Shown here one piece after another: positions 1 through 8,767 of a stretch of 64,000 bases of DNA; positions within the stretch are counted from its first letter, which is position 1; each line of letters opens with the position of its first letter. The notes beneath the pieces are model-generated. The model was not told where the DNA came from and did no database searches. It saw nothing but the letters and a program-made list of their open reading frames with translations. The stretch covers positions 1-64,000 of the forward strand of contig NZ_SSWH01000001.1 in assembly GCF_004803505.1 (NCBI RefSeq), in the 5' to 3' direction. The DNA is from Arthrobacter echini. Its GTDB lineage: Bacteria; Actinomycetota; Actinomycetes; Actinomycetales; Micrococcaceae. The translations under genes and the position numbers were made by a program.

Positions 1-114
1 CTCGAACACCTTCGCGGCTCAGCCCTGGGCTTCAGGAACCTCACCAACTACATCACCAGATCACTCCTGGAATCAGGCGGCTTCAGACCCCAACTGCACT
101 CTCAATTACGATGA
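1..114 (+). pseudogene. 3' end of an ISL3-like transposase (cut by window edge or truncated)
   Basis: Frame 1 is open from the first base to a TGA at 112-114 and encodes 37 residues. They include LRGSALGFRNLTNY and a closing segment rich in Ser, Leu and Arg, which I recognise as the C-terminal signature of ISL3-family transposases. The rest lies outside the window, so I cannot tell an intact element from a remnant. No terminal repeat is visible just downstream. Confidence 0.55.
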
Positions 115-121
115 GCCGGTT

Positions 122-412
122 TTGCCCGCTAGTCACGCCAGACAATTAGGTAACTTTAAAGACGCTCTTAGAACTACGCCCACCCGTCGCTTCTCCTTCG
201 ATTACATGGTTAAAGAGCTCGACGGGGAGCTAACCTCCGGGCAAATTAAAGCGCTGCTGAAGCAGATGTTCGAAACAGGCGGAATAGGCATCCAGAACGG
301 GAGTTATACAGATTTTGTCTTTCGCGCCACTTCTGGGGGCGGTTTCAGCACTAGATATACGTTTTTACTACACGATGCTCTGGTTAGAGCTTGGAATCGG
401 CCCTGGCACTGA
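122..412 (+). CDS. Hypothetical protein, probably a 3' gene fragment
   Basis: This 96-residue frame starts only 8 bases after the transposase stop and uses TTG as its first possible start, with no clear ribosome-binding site. It is visibly AT-richer than the rest of the window. The translation has a charged helical first half and a conserved-looking tail (TDFVFRATSGGGF, then HDALVRAWNRPWH). It reads like the C-terminal part of a longer protein whose 5' end was displaced by the neighbouring element, but I do not recognise the family with confidence and propose no function. Confidence 0.4.
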   Translation: MPASHARQLGNFKDALRTTPTRRFSFDYMVKELDGELTSGQIKALLKQMFETGGIGIQNGSYTDFVFRATSGGGFSTRYTFLLHDALVRAWNRPWH

Positions 413-448
413 TGCATACGCGTCCGAGAGACAGCGAGTGCGCAAGTT

Positions 449-470
449 CTAGCCTCGATCTTTCATGAGG
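449..470. repeat. IS left terminal inverted repeat (transposase 3' side)
   Basis: These 22 bases are the exact reverse complement of 2159-2180. They mark one end of the IS1380-like element. Confidence 0.9.
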
Positions 471-645
471 CGGTTCCGTTGGTGTGATCGGGGCTTACTG
501 GCCGCCTGATTGTGTTGATTCTGGCATGTGGGTGTGACGATTCCTGCCGCTGTCCGGTGGCGGTGGTCGGTGATGGTTCCACGTCCATCACGGTGGGGTG
601 GTGCTGGTCTTTCCTGGTCAGTGGTCGGCTGCTGGTTGTGGGTGG

Positions 646-2054
646 TCAGGGTGGGGCGAGGGTGTTTAGCCGGTGGAGGGCTGTGATGAGCAGCGGCGTT
701 TCGGGTGCTCGTGCGGCGAGGTGCACGGTCCACCGCCGGGCGTGAGAGGTCACCTTCCCGGCGATCTCGAAGATCCTCATCCGGAGTCTCTTGGGTTCCC
801 AGCGTCTAGCTTTGGTGCTGTGGAGGGCGAGCATTTGGGACCAGGCGATGAGCTCGGCGGCGAGCATCACCAGGTGACACCACAGTGTGTTCCCGGCGAA
901 GGAGTGCAGGGGTAGGTTCGCCAGTCCGGTGTCCTTGGCGTTACGGATCCGGTCCTCGCAGCGGGCCCGTAAGCGGTGCCGGACCTCCAGGTCCGCTAAC
1001 TGACCGGTCTCCTGGTTCGTGGCCAGGGCGGTGTAGCGCATCCCGTCGACGTCGGTGATCCGCAACTGCGCACCGACGTGAGGGACTTCCTTGCGGACGA
1101 TCACGCGCATCCCCTCCGGCCAGGAGGAAAGATCCAGCATCCCGGTGATGTCCGCGACCTGCTCTCATAGACGATGACCCGTCGCGTTCTACCCCGTCGC
1201 TGTTATACGCCCTGGTCCAGGCGTTCTGCGGGACCTTGGGCAGGACGGCTTCGACGGCCCCGTGCAGCGGAAAGCCCACGGAGTAGCTGAGGTTCCGGCG
1301 TGGGTGGGTCAGCCAGTCCAGGAACTCGTGGGGGCCACCTGCTGAATCGGTGCGGATCATGACTTTCCGCCCGGACCGGAACCCGGCCGGCAACTGCTTG
1401 AGCGCATCACGGGTGACCTGGATGTGGTCGGCTGCGGTGTTCGATCCGGCGTTCCCGGGCCGCAGGAGGACCGCCAGGGGTTCTCCGGTGCCGTCGGCCC
1501 CGTGGTCGACGAACGCGGCCAAAGGGTGGAAGCCGTAGCCTCATCTTCCACGTCGGGCGGGCGTCCTCTTTGTCCGAGTGCGAGGCCACCAGGGTCGCAT
1601 CCAGGTCCACGACCAACGGTGCCTGCTTGCTCACCCCGTGCACCGGGGAGTGCTCCCCGGCCAACATCCATACCTGGGCCCTGGCTGCGGCGCGGGCGGT
1701 GTTGATCGCCGCCAACGCCTTCGAGGGTTGGATCGTGGACAAGGTCGTGATCAGCCGGCTCACCGTCGGATCCGACGCGACCCGCCCGTAGACCTGAGGT
1801 TGGGAGCGCAGCCGGTCCACGTCCGCCAAACAGTCACCGCCGGTCGCCAGCGACAAGCCCAGATCGGTGAGGATCTTGCCCGGGTCGTGCACCGCGAACG
1901 GTTTACGCCATCCAGTCAACGCCTCCGACAGTCCGGCGCCGAGACCTGAGACCCGAACCGTCTGAGTCAGCAACAGACCGCCGGCCTGGGACACCACCCC
2001 GGTTCCGGCGGAATCAACGCGAACCGACGGATACAAGTGGGTAGTGTTGTTCAC
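646..2054 (-). pseudogene. IS1380-type transposase, interrupted by two frameshifts
   Basis: The likely start is GTG at 2054, preceded by AGGAG on the minus strand. Frame one runs to about 1543 and carries the DDE-type segment DLDATLVASHSDKEDARPTW. Homology then continues in a second frame with GYGFHPLAAFVDHG and VMIRTDSAGG to about 1170. It resumes in a third frame with GMLDLSSWPEGMRVIVRKE and ends at 646. The three pieces follow the family order, so this is one gene broken by two small indels and not three genes. The long frames on the opposite strand are antisense shadows. Confidence 0.82.
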
Positions 2055-2158
2055 CTGAAAGGTGCTCCTTCTGACGCGGTACAAATGATGTGTGGTAACA
2101 ACATTTTCCCACGTCAGGAGCACCTTCCAGGCCTTAAATACACCGCCCACCGGACCAC

Positions 2159-2180
2159 CCTCATGAAAGATCGAGGCTAG
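2159..2180. repeat. IS right terminal inverted repeat (transposase 5' side)
   Basis: These 22 bases are the exact reverse complement of 449-470. The transposase start lies about 105 bases inside this end. Confidence 0.9.
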
Positions 2181-2232
2181 GACGCGTCAAGAGCTTATGG
2201 TCCGCCGTTGCGCTGCCTGCTGACCTGTACGG

Positions 2233-2269
2233 CAGAGGGCCCCGCGGCGCCTGGCTGCGGGACCCTCTG
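2233..2269. terminator. Hairpin between the IS element and the Abi gene
   Basis: CAGAGGGCCCCGC pairs with GCGGGACCCTCTG (one mismatch) around an 11-base loop. It has no long T tract. It may insulate the downstream gene from readthrough out of the IS. A smaller hairpin (ACAGGGA/TCCCTGT) lies at about 2280-2298. Confidence 0.4.
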
Positions 2270-2318
2270 TAATCCATAACAGGGAACCTGTCCCTGTCTT
2301 CATTTACAGTTTAGTCCC

Positions 2319-3050
2319 ATGGCTTCAGCGCAACAACCACCCATCGAACGAACCCTGCAGCGCCAGATCACCCCGCAGCGCCTGGCGCCTTATCTCGCCG
2401 AGACCGGCACCCTCAGCGGCGCAATTCAGTTATACCGGTGGAACACCGAGCTCTCCGGCGCCGTCTATGAAGCCCTTCACGTCTTCGAAGTGTTCCTCCG
2501 CAACGCCATCGATGAACAACTCTGCCGTTGGAACGCCATACAGCCCGACCCGGACCAGGGACGACTTCACTCTCCCGACTGGCTCCTGGACCCCGCCGTG
2601 CTCCTGAGCAGAATTGCCGGTCGCGACATACCCGAAGCCCGCCGACGCGCCTCGAGATCCACCAGCCGCCGGCCCCACGGTCACCGCGACCCACGCCACG
2701 AAGACATCCTCGCAGCGATGCCCCTGGGCACGTGGCGGTTCCTCCTACCTGGACGCAGCGACGCAGGCAAGCAGAGAATCTGGGACGAAGCGCTCCATGA
2801 AGCATTTCCCCACCTCACCCGCACGCCCGTCCAACTCGAGCGAGCCGTGGACGGCGTGTACCGGCTCCGCAACCGGGTCGCCCACCTCGAGCCGGTCATC
2901 AACTCCAACGTCCCAGCGCAGCTGACCAACATGCGCACCGTCATCGGCGCCCTCGATCCTCGGCTCCTGTCCTGGTTCTCCAGCACCGAACGCATCAGCA
3001 CCACCCTCCGGAACCGCCCAACTAGACCGTGCCCACCGACTCCTGGTTGA
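2319..3050 (+). CDS. Abi-family (abortive infection-like) HEPN protein
   Basis: This 243-residue protein resembles Abi_2 / AbiD-F type proteins. An N-terminal helical part includes LYRWNTELSGAVYEALHVFEVFLRNAIDEQL, which I cite here only by its key piece LRNAIDEQL. Later come IWDEALHEAFPHL and, near residue 190, RLRNRVAHLEP. RNRVAH fits the HEPN ribonuclease motif RNxxxH. Family knowledge: many Abi HEPN proteins cut RNA upon phage infection; activity of this copy is inference. A possible -10 (TACAGT, 2305-2310) sits 8 bases before the ATG, so the transcript may be almost leaderless. The gene stands alone beside an insertion sequence, with no evident partner. The Arg/Pro-rich middle (about residues 110-125) is probably a linker. 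Confidence 0.72.
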   Translation: MASAQQPPIERTLQRQITPQRLAPYLAETGTLSGAIQLYRWNTELSGAVYEALHVFEVFLRNAIDEQLCRWNAIQPDPDQGRLHSPDWLLDPAVLLSRIAGRDIPEARRRASRSTSRRPHGHRDPRHEDILAAMPLGTWRFLLPGRSDAGKQRIWDEALHEAFPHLTRTPVQLERAVDGVYRLRNRVAHLEPVINSNVPAQLTNMRTVIGALDPRLLSWFSSTERISTTLRNRPTRPCPPTPG

Positions 3051-3396
3051 ACATCACAGCCCCGACCCGAACCGGCTGCCTTCCTGAGGTGAATGTCTCG
3101 CATCCCAAGAGTCGCGAAACGGTCGGACGATACAGCACGACTCCCCTGCCACTACTGCGCTTGCACTGTCTTGCCCCCGTGTCCCGCAAGCAGCTGCGTC
3201 GACGCGTGACGGGAGAGCCGGCTTCGACACACTTTCGGGCGGAGCGTCGTGTTGCCATGATTACACTCAGCACCGCTGCGAACTGGTCGGTGCGGGTCTG
3301 CTCGTCCGGCGCATCGAGCGAACCTCTCGAACCGATCCACGACGACTCTCGTCCGCGTCTCTTTCCGCATCGCCCCTTTCCTGAGAAGGTAGCGGG
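3051..3396. other. Intergenic stretch without recognisable gene
   Basis: Frames here lack coding-like composition and family similarity. I see no convincing promoter hexamers or hairpin. The only functional element noted is AGAAGG just before the ATG at 3397. Confidence 0.4.
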
Positions 3397-4713
3397 ATGA
3401 CCCTGGACATCGCGGCCCTCCGCGCTCACTTCCCCGCCCTGCTCACCGGCACCGCACATTTCGACGGCCCCGGCGGAACACAGACCCCCGCCGTTGTAGG
3501 GGCTGCCATAGCCGACACGCTCACCGGGCCGCTGTCCATCCGCGGCACCGGTACGAGCTCGGAGAACAACGCCGAAGTGGCGGTCCGCGGATTCCGAGAG
3601 GCGATGGCCGACCTGCTGGGAGCGCAACCCCGCGGTGTCGTCTACGGGCGGAGCGCCACACAGCTCACCTATGACTTCTCCCGCAGCCTCGCGAAGACCT
3701 GGCAGCCAGGGGACGAGATCGTCGTCTCACGTTTGGACCACGACTCCAATATCCGCCCGTGGGTGCAGGCAGCCGCCGCGGTCGGCGCCACGGTGCGCTG
3801 GATCGATTTCGACCCCGACACCACGGAGATCGACGACGCGTCCGTCGCAGCCGCGATCACCGAGCGGACGAAGCTCGTGGCGATCACCGCGGCGTCGAAC
3901 CTGCTCGGCACCAAACCGCCGGTACGCCGCATCGCCGATGCTGCCCATGAGGTCGGCGCCCTGGTCTACGTGGACGGGGTGCACTACACCGCTCATGCAC
4001 CGGTCGATGTGAAGGCGTTGGGATCCGACTTCTTCGTCTGTTCGCCCTACAAGTTCCTCGGACCCCACTGCGGTGTTCTCGTGGCCGACCCGGATCTGCT
4101 GGAGTCGTTGCAGCCGGACAAGCTGCTGCCGTCCACGAACGAGGTACCCGAGCGATTCGAGTTCGGTACCCTCCCCTACGAGATCATGGCTGGAGCCACA
4201 GCGGCCGTGGATTTCCTCGCCGCGATCGCTCCCGGCACCGCAACCGGCCGCCGTGAGCGCCTTCTCCCGTCCACTCACGTGGTCGAGGAGCACGAACACG
4301 CCATGCGCTCCCGCATCGAGGCAGGACTGGCAGAACTCGGCGACGCCGTCACACTGCACTCCAAGGCCCGGGACCGGACGCCGACTCTGCTGGTCACCTT
4401 CCCGGGCCGGTACTCCACGAACGCCTACCGTTTCCTCACAGAACGGAACATCCTCGCGCCGGCCGGCTCCTTCTACGCCTACGAAGCCTTCCGTCGCCTC
4501 GACCTCGAGGACAGCGCCGCCCTACGGATCGGCGTGGCCCCGTACACCAACGACGACGACGCCGACCGCCTCCTGGCCGCGCTCGGCGAGTTCGTCACGT
4601 CGCAGCGCGGATACAGGTTCTACAGCTCCGCGAGCATCCCGCCCGGGTTCTCCATCGCGTCCGCGACGAAGCGCAGGAACCCACCGGCGGTACCGCCGTC
4701 GCAGACGCGGTGA
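3397..4713 (+). CDS. Cysteine desulfurase-like aminotransferase class V (VC1184-type)
   Basis: A PLP-dependent fold-type I enzyme of the NifS/SufS-like group. N-terminal HFDGPGGTQTP and the PLP-lysine motif CSPYKFLGPHCG (Lys about 219) are clear, as is YVDGVHYTAHAPVD, which supplies the cofactor-binding Asp/His. No sufBCD or nifU genes are nearby, so a role in Fe-S assembly is unsupported; members of this subfamily are often of unknown substrate. Expected homology ends near residue 407 (4614). The last roughly 31 codons run into the antisense of the E2 gene that ends at 4620 and look like an accidental extension, probably after loss of the original stop. SD AGAAGG precedes the ATG. Confidence 0.8.
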   Translation: MTLDIAALRAHFPALLTGTAHFDGPGGTQTPAVVGAAIADTLTGPLSIRGTGTSSENNAEVAVRGFREAMADLLGAQPRGVVYGRSATQLTYDFSRSLAKTWQPGDEIVVSRLDHDSNIRPWVQAAAAVGATVRWIDFDPDTTEIDDASVAAAITERTKLVAITAASNLLGTKPPVRRIADAAHEVGALVYVDGVHYTAHAPVDVKALGSDFFVCSPYKFLGPHCGVLVADPDLLESLQPDKLLPSTNEVPERFEFGTLPYEIMAGATAAVDFLAAIAPGTATGRRERLLPSTHVVEEHEHAMRSRIEAGLAELGDAVTLHSKARDRTPTLLVTFPGRYSTNAYRFLTERNILAPAGSFYAYEAFRRLDLEDSAALRIGVAPYTNDDDADRLLAALGEFVTSQRGYRFYSSASIPPGFSIASATKRRNPPAVPPSQTR

Positions 4714-6293
4714 TCGAAGGCGAGCGTCAGCTCGGTGATCTTCCGCACCGCCAGCTGACCGTCCACCACCCAGGGCCGGTCCATGATCCGGCCCATGCCG
4801 AGGATCGCGGACTCCGGGTAGTTGATGATCGCCGCACTGCCGTCCACCCCGAACACGCCGTAGTTGTTGAGCGTGAACGTGCCGGAGGACAGGTCCGTCG
4901 GCGTCGCCCTGCCCTCACGCGCAACGGCGGCAAGGCGGCGGATCTCGGCGTCGAGCTCGCGCGCCGACATGGTGTCCGCACGCCGGACACTGGGCACCAC
5001 GAGCCCGCGGTCGGTCTGCGCCGCGATGCCCAGATTCACGCCGTCCACGCGGATCAGTTCCTGCGTGCCGTCGTCGCCCGTGGCGATCCGGCTGTTCAGC
5101 TCGGGATAGCGGGCCAGACCGGCGACGACGAAGCGCGCCACGAAGGCCAGGATGCCCGGTACGGCGTCGGGTGTGCGGCGCTTCATGCCCTCACGCAGCT
5201 CCACCAGCGCGGTGACGTCGACGTCGACCCAGACGGTCGCTTCGGGGATCTCCCGCCTGCTGCGCGTCATGGCGTCGGCGATCGTGCGGCGGACCCCGCG
5301 CAGGGGTGTTCGCTCCAGGACGGCCAGACCGGACCGGGTGTCGGCTGCGGGTTCAGATCCGGGTACACCGGCAGACTCCGCTGAACCCGATGTGCCGGCA
5401 TCCAGCGCTTCAACGGAGGCAGGTGCGTCCATGAAGTCCGCCGAATCCGTAGCGCTTGCTGAGATCGCCTCAACGACGTCGCGGCGCAGGATCAGGCCCT
5501 GGTCCCCTGATCCGTCCACATCAACGAGTCTCACGCCGTTCTCCCGGGCGAGTCTGCGCACGAGGGGCGAGATGCACAGGGGAGCCACCAGGTCCGACGG
5601 CGACCTCCGGCCGGATGCCGGCTCGACATCTGATCCTGGCGCGGCATCGGCTCCTGCATCGACTGTCCCGAGCTCCGGCGACGTCATCCCGGTCTGCGGC
5701 TGGATGGCCCGGCGGATCTGCGGAGACGGCTCCGCGGATATCCGGCTCGCCGCAGCACTCGAGGCCATCCTCTTCCGTGGACGCGTCCGCCCTCCGGTCA
5801 GACCGCCGGGGGTGCCGTACCCGATGAGCACATTGCCCGACCCCTCAGCGGCCACGGGCGGATCATCGTTCGCCTGGGTAGCGGCGGTCGGCACCCCGGC
5901 CTCCTCGCGGACCGTGGCTGCCGCCGTGAGCACGGCGGGGTCCTCGGAGCCGGGCGCTACGCCACCGGCGGCCTGTGCATCATCGGAGCCGTCCGAGCCG
6001 GCGGCACCCGGGCCATCAGCACTCTCCATACCCTCGGGACGTACGGACAGGAACGGAGCCCCGACCTCGAGCACCTCCCCGGGCTTGCCGTGCAGGACGG
6101 CGACGGTTCCCGCGAAGGGCGAGGGTACCTCCACGACGGACTTGGCGGTCTCCACCTCGGCGATCGGCTGATCGACGGCGACGGCGTCGCCCTCGGCGAC
6201 GAGCCAGGACACCAGCTCCGCCTCGGTGAGTCCCTCCCCGAGATCGGGGAGGGCGAAGACCTGGAGTTTCGCTGTCTCTGGAGCGGCAGTCAT
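4620..6293 (-). CDS. bkdB: 2-oxoacid dehydrogenase E2, dihydrolipoamide acyltransferase (branched-chain type)
   Basis: 557 residues from the ATG at 6293, which follows the E1beta stop by one base (TGA-C-ATG). Domain order: lipoyl domain at residues 10-85 with the lipoylation motif ETAKSVVEV (Lys51); a long Ala/Ser/Pro-rich linker; a peripheral subunit-binding domain near 240-275 (SPLVRRLARENGV); then the catalytic domain from about 320, ending with the active-site DHRVCDGG. It transfers acyl groups from E1 to CoA. Branched-chain specificity is inferred from the separate E1alpha/E1beta genes and an Lrp regulator next door; a pyruvate complex is the alternative. No E3 (lipoamide dehydrogenase) gene is present here, so E3 must come from elsewhere. 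Confidence 0.9.
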   Translation of the reverse strand: MTAAPETAKLQVFALPDLGEGLTEAELVSWLVAEGDAVAVDQPIAEVETAKSVVEVPSPFAGTVAVLHGKPGEVLEVGAPFLSVRPEGMESADGPGAAGSDGSDDAQAAGGVAPGSEDPAVLTAAATVREEAGVPTAATQANDDPPVAAEGSGNVLIGYGTPGGLTGGRTRPRKRMASSAAASRISAEPSPQIRRAIQPQTGMTSPELGTVDAGADAAPGSDVEPASGRRSPSDLVAPLCISPLVRRLARENGVRLVDVDGSGDQGLILRRDVVEAISASATDSADFMDAPASVEALDAGTSGSAESAGVPGSEPAADTRSGLAVLERTPLRGVRRTIADAMTRSRREIPEATVWVDVDVTALVELREGMKRRTPDAVPGILAFVARFVVAGLARYPELNSRIATGDDGTQELIRVDGVNLGIAAQTDRGLVVPSVRRADTMSARELDAEIRRLAAVAREGRATPTDLSSGTFTLNNYGVFGVDGSAAIINYPESAILGMGRIMDRPWVVDGQLAVRKITELTLAFDHRVCDGGTAGGFLRFVADAMENPGGMLAEL

Positions 6294-6294
6294 G

Positions 6295-7368
6295 TCAGTC
6301 CTCCCACTGCAGATCATCGACGGCGTCGAGGATGCGGTCCACGCTCGGCAGGTAGAAGTGCTCGAGCTTCGGTGACGGGAAGGGGATGTCGAATCCGGTC
6401 ACGCGCAGCACCGGCGCGGCGAGCGAGTGGAAGCAGCGCTCCTGGACCCGGGCCACGATCTCGGAGGCCACCGAGGCGAAGCCCGGGGCCTCGGCCACGA
6501 CGACGGCGCGGCCGGTACGCCGGACGCTCGCGCTGACGGTCTCGTCGTCGAACGGGACGATGGAGCGCAGATCGATGACCTCGATCGAGCGTCCCTCCTC
6601 GGCGGCCGCAGCAGCGGCGGCGAGCGCCGTCGGCACGGACGGGCCGTAGGTGATGAGGGTCGCGTCGGTCCCGGCGCGGGCGACGACGGCGCGTCCGATG
6701 CGGCGCGGTGCCTCGCCGTCGTCGAAGGTCCTGCGGAGGTCCGCGAGATCGACCTCCTCCTTGGACCAGTACAGCTTCTTGGGTTCCAGGAACACCACGG
6801 GATCCGGCGAGGCAATGGCCTCACGCAGCATGAAGTAGGCGTCGCGCACGGTCGCGGGGGCCAGCACCGTCAGACCGGGCGTGTGGGCGTAGTAGGCCTC
6901 GGACGAGTCGCAGTGGTGCTCCACCCCGCCGATCCCGCCCGCGTAGGGGATCCGGATGACGATCGGCAGGCGGACCTTGCCCTTGGTACGGTTCGGCATC
7001 TTCGCGACGTGGCTGACCACCTGCTCGAAGGCCGGGTAGGCGAACGCGTCGAACTGCATCTCGACCACGGGCCGCATGCCGTTCATCGCCATTCCCACGG
7101 CCATACCAATGATGCCGGCCTCGGCGAGCGGCGTGTCGAAGCAGCGCTCCTCACCGAATCGGGCCGTGAGCCCGTCGGTGATGCGGAAGACCCCGCCGAG
7201 GGGTCCCACGTCCTCGCCGAACATCAGCACGGCGGGATCGGCCTCCATGGCGTCGGCGAGGGCGGCGTTCAGAGCCTTGGCGAAGGTCGAGGTGACTTTT
7301 GCGGCGCGGGTCGGGGTGTCGGACTGTCCGACGGCGTTCCCGGCCGGCGCCTCTGTGGTCTGCGTCAT
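6295..7368 (-). CDS. bkdA2: 2-oxoacid dehydrogenase E1 beta subunit
   Basis: 357 residues, standard for the family. After a 25-residue variable N-terminus the transketolase-type pyrimidine domain begins (FGEDVGPLGGVFRITDGL, and DTPLAEAGIIG with the catalytic Glu region). The C-terminal transketolase domain includes SIEVIDLRSIVPFD. It forms the alpha2beta2 thiamine-diphosphate decarboxylase with the product of the upstream gene. The ATG overlaps the E1alpha stop by four bases (ATGA), and the E2 start follows one base after this stop, so the three subunits are translationally coupled. Confidence 0.93.
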   Translation of the reverse strand: MTQTTEAPAGNAVGQSDTPTRAAKVTSTFAKALNAALADAMEADPAVLMFGEDVGPLGGVFRITDGLTARFGEERCFDTPLAEAGIIGMAVGMAMNGMRPVVEMQFDAFAYPAFEQVVSHVAKMPNRTKGKVRLPIVIRIPYAGGIGGVEHHCDSSEAYYAHTPGLTVLAPATVRDAYFMLREAIASPDPVVFLEPKKLYWSKEEVDLADLRRTFDDGEAPRRIGRAVVARAGTDATLITYGPSVPTALAAAAAAAEEGRSIEVIDLRSIVPFDDETVSASVRRTGRAVVVAEAPGFASVASEIVARVQERCFHSLAAPVLRVTGFDIPFPSPKLEHFYLPSVDRILDAVDDLQWED

Positions 7369-8567
7369 CGCTGGTTCCCTTCCGTCCGGCTCGCAGCGGA
7401 ATCCGGACCCGCGGCCGCCGGTTCGACAGCCCTCGCGAGTTCCTCACACAACTGCTCCGCCTGCTCGCGCAGCTGGGTGGTTTTCTCGGCGTAGACGTAC
7501 TCGAAGAGCTCCGCCGGGTTGATCTCCACGTCCGTATTGAGGCCCTTGCGGATCACTGCGGCAATCGCGTCCGCCTCGGCGGCGAGGGCCGCCTCGCCAT
7601 CCTCGGTGAGCAGGTCCAGTCCCGACAGGTACGAGCGCATGCGCACGAGCGGGTCCTTCGGGATCCAGCGGTCGACGTCGTCCGCCGACCGGTAGCGCGT
7701 GGCGTCGTCAGCGTTGGTGTGCGCCTGCATGCGGTACGTGTGCGCCTCGACGAGGGAGGGGCCTCCGCCGTCGCGCGCCCTGCTCACCGCGGAGCCGAGC
7801 ACCGCCAGCAGCGCGGCCAGATCGTTACCGTCCACGCGCTCGCCGGGCATGCCGTAACCGATCGCCTTGTGCGCGAGGGAGGGTGCGACGCTCTGGCTCG
7901 CCAGGGGCACGGAGATCGCGAACTCGTTGTTCTGGACGAAGAACACCACGGGGACGTGGAAGACCGCCGCGAAGTTCAGGGCCTCGTGGAAGTCCCCCTC
8001 GCTCGTCGCGCCGTCACCGCACATGGCGAGGACCACGGTGCTCTCACCGCGCAGTTTCGCGGCGTGCGCCATCCCGACCGCGTGCAGCAGTTGCGTGGCC
8101 AGCGGGGTGGCCTGCGTCGCGACCCGGTGCTCGTACGGGTCGTAGCCGCTGTGCCAGTCGCCGCGCAGCAGCGTGAAGACCTCGAGCGGATCGACGCCGC
8201 GCGTGATCACGGCGACGGTGTCGCGGTAGGTGGGGAACAGCCAGTCCTCTTCACGGAGAACGACGGCGGCGGCGACCTGGCAGGCCTCCTGCCCGTGGGA
8301 GGACGGATAGACGGCCATCCGGCCCTGCCGGACGAGCGCATTGGCCTGATCGTTGATGCGACGTCCGGCGACGAGTCGGCCGTAGGCGCCGAGCAGGCTC
8401 TCGTCCGACGGTGAGGGGTAGCGCTCGTCGGGCGTGTGATGTCCGTCCGGATCCACCAGCTGGACCGGGCGCGCGGACGGCAGCAGTGCACTGTCCGTCG
8501 ACTGCAGGGCAGGTGCATCCGCACTGCCCGTCGCGTGCTCACGGCCCTGGTTCGTTACCGCACTCAT
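7365..8567 (-). CDS. bkdA1: 2-oxoacid dehydrogenase E1 alpha subunit
   Basis: 400 residues from the ATG at 8567, chosen because GGAGG lies 4 bases upstream and the 100 extra upstream codons in frame do not resemble the family. The thiamine-diphosphate motif runs from GDGATSEGDFHEAL to the closing NN at FFVQNN; the phosphorylation-loop-type YRMQAHTNADD region follows. It is the first gene of the E1alpha-E1beta-E2 operon. The promoter should lie in 8568-8767, shared divergently with the Lrp-type gene. Confidence 0.92.
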   Translation of the reverse strand: MSAVTNQGREHATGSADAPALQSTDSALLPSARPVQLVDPDGHHTPDERYPSPSDESLLGAYGRLVAGRRINDQANALVRQGRMAVYPSSHGQEACQVAAAVVLREEDWLFPTYRDTVAVITRGVDPLEVFTLLRGDWHSGYDPYEHRVATQATPLATQLLHAVGMAHAAKLRGESTVVLAMCGDGATSEGDFHEALNFAAVFHVPVVFFVQNNEFAISVPLASQSVAPSLAHKAIGYGMPGERVDGNDLAALLAVLGSAVSRARDGGGPSLVEAHTYRMQAHTNADDATRYRSADDVDRWIPKDPLVRMRSYLSGLDLLTEDGEAALAAEADAIAAVIRKGLNTDVEINPAELFEYVYAEKTTQLREQAEQLCEELARAVEPAAAGPDSAASRTEGNQR

Positions 8568-8626
8568 GCTGCCTCCATCACCGGCCGCTACCGCGGCGCA
8601 CCTCGATCGCGCCGACCTCCAGCGCT

Positions 8627-8649
8627 GGATACTCTGTGGACAAGTATGA
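8627..8649. promoter_or_regulatory. Candidate Lrp-type operator, copy 1
   Basis: GGATACTCTGTGGACAAGTA and following bases contain the dyad ATACT-9 bp-AGTAT. The core TACTCTGTGGACAA recurs at 8711-8733 as TATTCTGTGGACGA, 84 bp away, close to eight helical turns. It sits between the E1alpha start and the regulator. Binding is inference. Confidence 0.5.
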
Positions 8650-8710
8650 TCCCGGGCCTGGTTTTGTCGCCATGAAATGCAGTGAATGTGGAATCTCTCG
8701 TCGGATGGAC

Positions 8711-8733
8711 GGTATTCTGTGGACGAATCGTAA
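8711..8733. promoter_or_regulatory. Candidate Lrp-type operator, copy 2
   Basis: GGTATTCTGTGGACGAATCG repeats the core of 8627-8649 in the same orientation. It lies 35 bases before the regulator start, a position suited to autoregulation. Confidence 0.45.
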
Positions 8734-8767
8734 GTGTGAGCTGCATTACGCCAGGAGGCGTGGACAC

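Larger units (their letters stand above)
449..2180. mobile_element. IS1380-family-like insertion sequence, 1732 bp
   Basis: The element is bounded by perfect 22-bp terminal inverted repeats (CTAGCCTCGATCTTTCATGA plus GG) at 449-470 and 2159-2180, and holds one transposase reading frame on the minus strand. Size, single gene and transposase sequence fit IS1380. No 4-5 bp target duplication is seen: AAGTT stands before the left end and GACGC after the right end. The transposase carries two frameshifts, so this copy is probably immobile unless frameshifting or trans-acting transposase rescues it. Confidence 0.85.
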
